The notes under the pieces: model-generated
What the model was told of the DNA's origin: nothing
What the model saw: only the letters and a program-made list of their open reading frames with translations
Databases searched by the model: none
Shown here: positions 6,028-6,987 of the stretch, in pieces
Layout of the letters: every line of letters starts with the position of its first letter
Numbering within the stretch: position 1 is the stretch's first letter
NCBI GenBank assembly: GCA_016744555.1
Contig: JADGED010000126.1
Span: forward strand, 1-6,987
Length of the DNA stretch: 6,987 nucleotides
DNA from: Desulfuromonadaceae bacterium
GTDB taxonomy: Bacteria; Desulfobacterota; Desulfuromonadia; Desulfuromonadales; Geopsychrobacteraceae
Direction of reading: 5' to 3'
Made by a program: the position numbers and the translations under genes

Positions 6028-6984
6028 ATGAAAATAGTTGTTTTAGACGGTTATACCCTAAATCCCGGTGATTTAGATTGGGCCCAATTAAAAGAGCTTG
6101 GGAACTGTGTCGTTTATCCACGTACCCATGTCGATGAAATCATTAAGCGTGCCGCTGGTGCTGAAATTATCCTCACCAATAAAACTCCTCTATCGGCAAC
6201 AACTTTAGCGGCACTTCCCGAGGTTAAATATATTGGGGTCCTTGCGACCGGAGTGAATGTTGTCGACCTAGTTGCGGCAAAGCAACAGGGGGTTGTAGTG
6301 ACCAATGTTCCAGGCTACAGCACTAACTCGGTAGCACAGATGGTTTTTGCTTTATTGCTAGAGATGACCCAGCATGTTGGTATCCATTCAGAGCGAGTGC
6401 GCCAAGACGAGTGGACTAATTGTGTCGATTTTAGCTTTACCGCTACGCCACTAATTGAATTAGCGGGAAAAACCATTGGAATTGTTGGTTATGGTCAAAT
6501 TGGGCAACAGGTGGCACGAATTGCCTCAGCTTTTGGGATGGAGGTGTTATTACATACTGCCAACCCAGATAAATATCGGCAGGATAGCAATTTTGAGTTT
6601 GTTGATATTGATAAAATATTCTCAGTAGCAGATGTAATTAGCCTTAACTGCCCGTTAACACCAGAGACTGAAAACTTGGTCAATACGGCACGTTTAGCGC
6701 GGATAAAGCAGGGCGCTTTATTGATAAATACTGGACGTGGCCAATTAATAGATGAATGCGCTGTTGCCGAAGCCCTAACTGAAGGTTATTTAGGCGGTTA
6801 CGCTACCGATGTTATGGCACAGGAGCCTCCTGTGGCGGATAATCCGTTGTTTACTGCACCAAACTGTATCATTACCCCCCATATCGCTTGGGCAACGATT
6901 GCTGCACGCCAACGGTTAATGGCGGTAGCGGTTGCCAATATAGCTGCGTATCAATCCGGAACTCTGGAAAATAAGATAGTTTGA
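6028..6984 (+). CDS. D-2-hydroxyacid dehydrogenase (glycerate/hydroxypyruvate reductase-like)
   Basis: The 318-residue protein is of normal length for the family and starts at ATG 6028, where MKIVVLDGYTLNPGDLDW matches a typical N-terminal strand. The substrate-domain loop TGVNVVDL is at 74-81. The Rossmann fingerprint GYGQIG (G154, G156, G159) follows, then the catalytic triad: R237 in NTGRG, E266 in MAQEPP and H285 in ITPHIAW. This chemistry reduces 2-keto acids to D-2-hydroxy acids with NAD(P)H. The closest remembered homologues are called glycerate dehydrogenase or hydroxypyruvate reductase, but the true substrate cannot be read from sequence. The strand after the glycine motif ends in VLLHTANPD rather than the usual acidic residue that selects NAD, so NADP use is possible. 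No ACT domain is present, which argues against SerA. It is cytoplasmic and co-transcribed with the cyclase. Confidence 0.92.
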   Translation: MKIVVLDGYTLNPGDLDWAQLKELGNCVVYPRTHVDEIIKRAAGAEIILTNKTPLSATTLAALPEVKYIGVLATGVNVVDLVAAKQQGVVVTNVPGYSTNSVAQMVFALLLEMTQHVGIHSERVRQDEWTNCVDFSFTATPLIELAGKTIGIVGYGQIGQQVARIASAFGMEVLLHTANPDKYRQDSNFEFVDIDKIFSVADVISLNCPLTPETENLVNTARLARIKQGALLINTGRGQLIDECAVAEALTEGYLGGYATDVMAQEPPVADNPLFTAPNCIITPHIAWATIAARQRLMAVAVANIAAYQSGTLENKIV

Positions 6985-6987
6985 TAT

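Overview
All genes in this window lie on the + strand and are packed head to tail. From 5' to 3' they are: the 3' part of a DsbC/DsbG-like thioredoxin-fold gene; a large U32-family protein; a small membrane-anchored DUF4019 protein; a pentapeptide-repeat protein fused to a two-helix potassium-channel module; an HDOD-domain protein; a GGDEF diguanylate cyclase; and a D-2-hydroxyacid dehydrogenase that ends three bases before the window does. Nothing points to a mobile element, CRISPR array, tRNA or rRNA. Every intergenic gap is 113 bp or shorter.

The organism is a bacterium of moderate to low GC. The gene content suits a Gram-negative, environment-sensing anaerobe: an Fe-S type U32 protein, a CPYC thioredoxin-fold protein, and HDOD and GGDEF signalling proteins. 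By recollection of family sequences, the U32, channel, GGDEF and dehydrogenase proteins look most like those of Desulfuromonadia (the Geobacter/Desulfuromonas/Pelobacter group). That assignment is inference, since no database search was possible.

The window probably holds two or three transcription units. The first is the DsbC-like gene plus the U32 gene, separated by 14 bp. A 113 bp gap follows, carrying a good sigma70-like promoter (TTGCCC-17-TATAGT) and a strong GGAGG ribosome binding site for the GTG-started DUF4019 gene. The channel gene follows after 44 bp and the HDOD gene 8 bp after that. A 71 bp gap then precedes the diguanylate cyclase. It holds a second promoter-like sequence, a six-codon mini-ORF and competing start codons. 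The dehydrogenase starts only 2 bp after the cyclase stop, so the two are almost certainly co-translated.

Functionally, the 3' half looks like a signalling cluster: a cytoplasmic beta-helix tethered to a K+-type pore, an HDOD adaptor, and a cyclic-di-GMP synthase with an intact active site and inhibitory site and a cysteine-rich N-terminus. I see no clearly new defence or mobile system. The most interesting points are the channel/HDOD/cyclase neighbourhood, the cysteine clusters in the channel and the cyclase, and the unusual start region of the cyclase.
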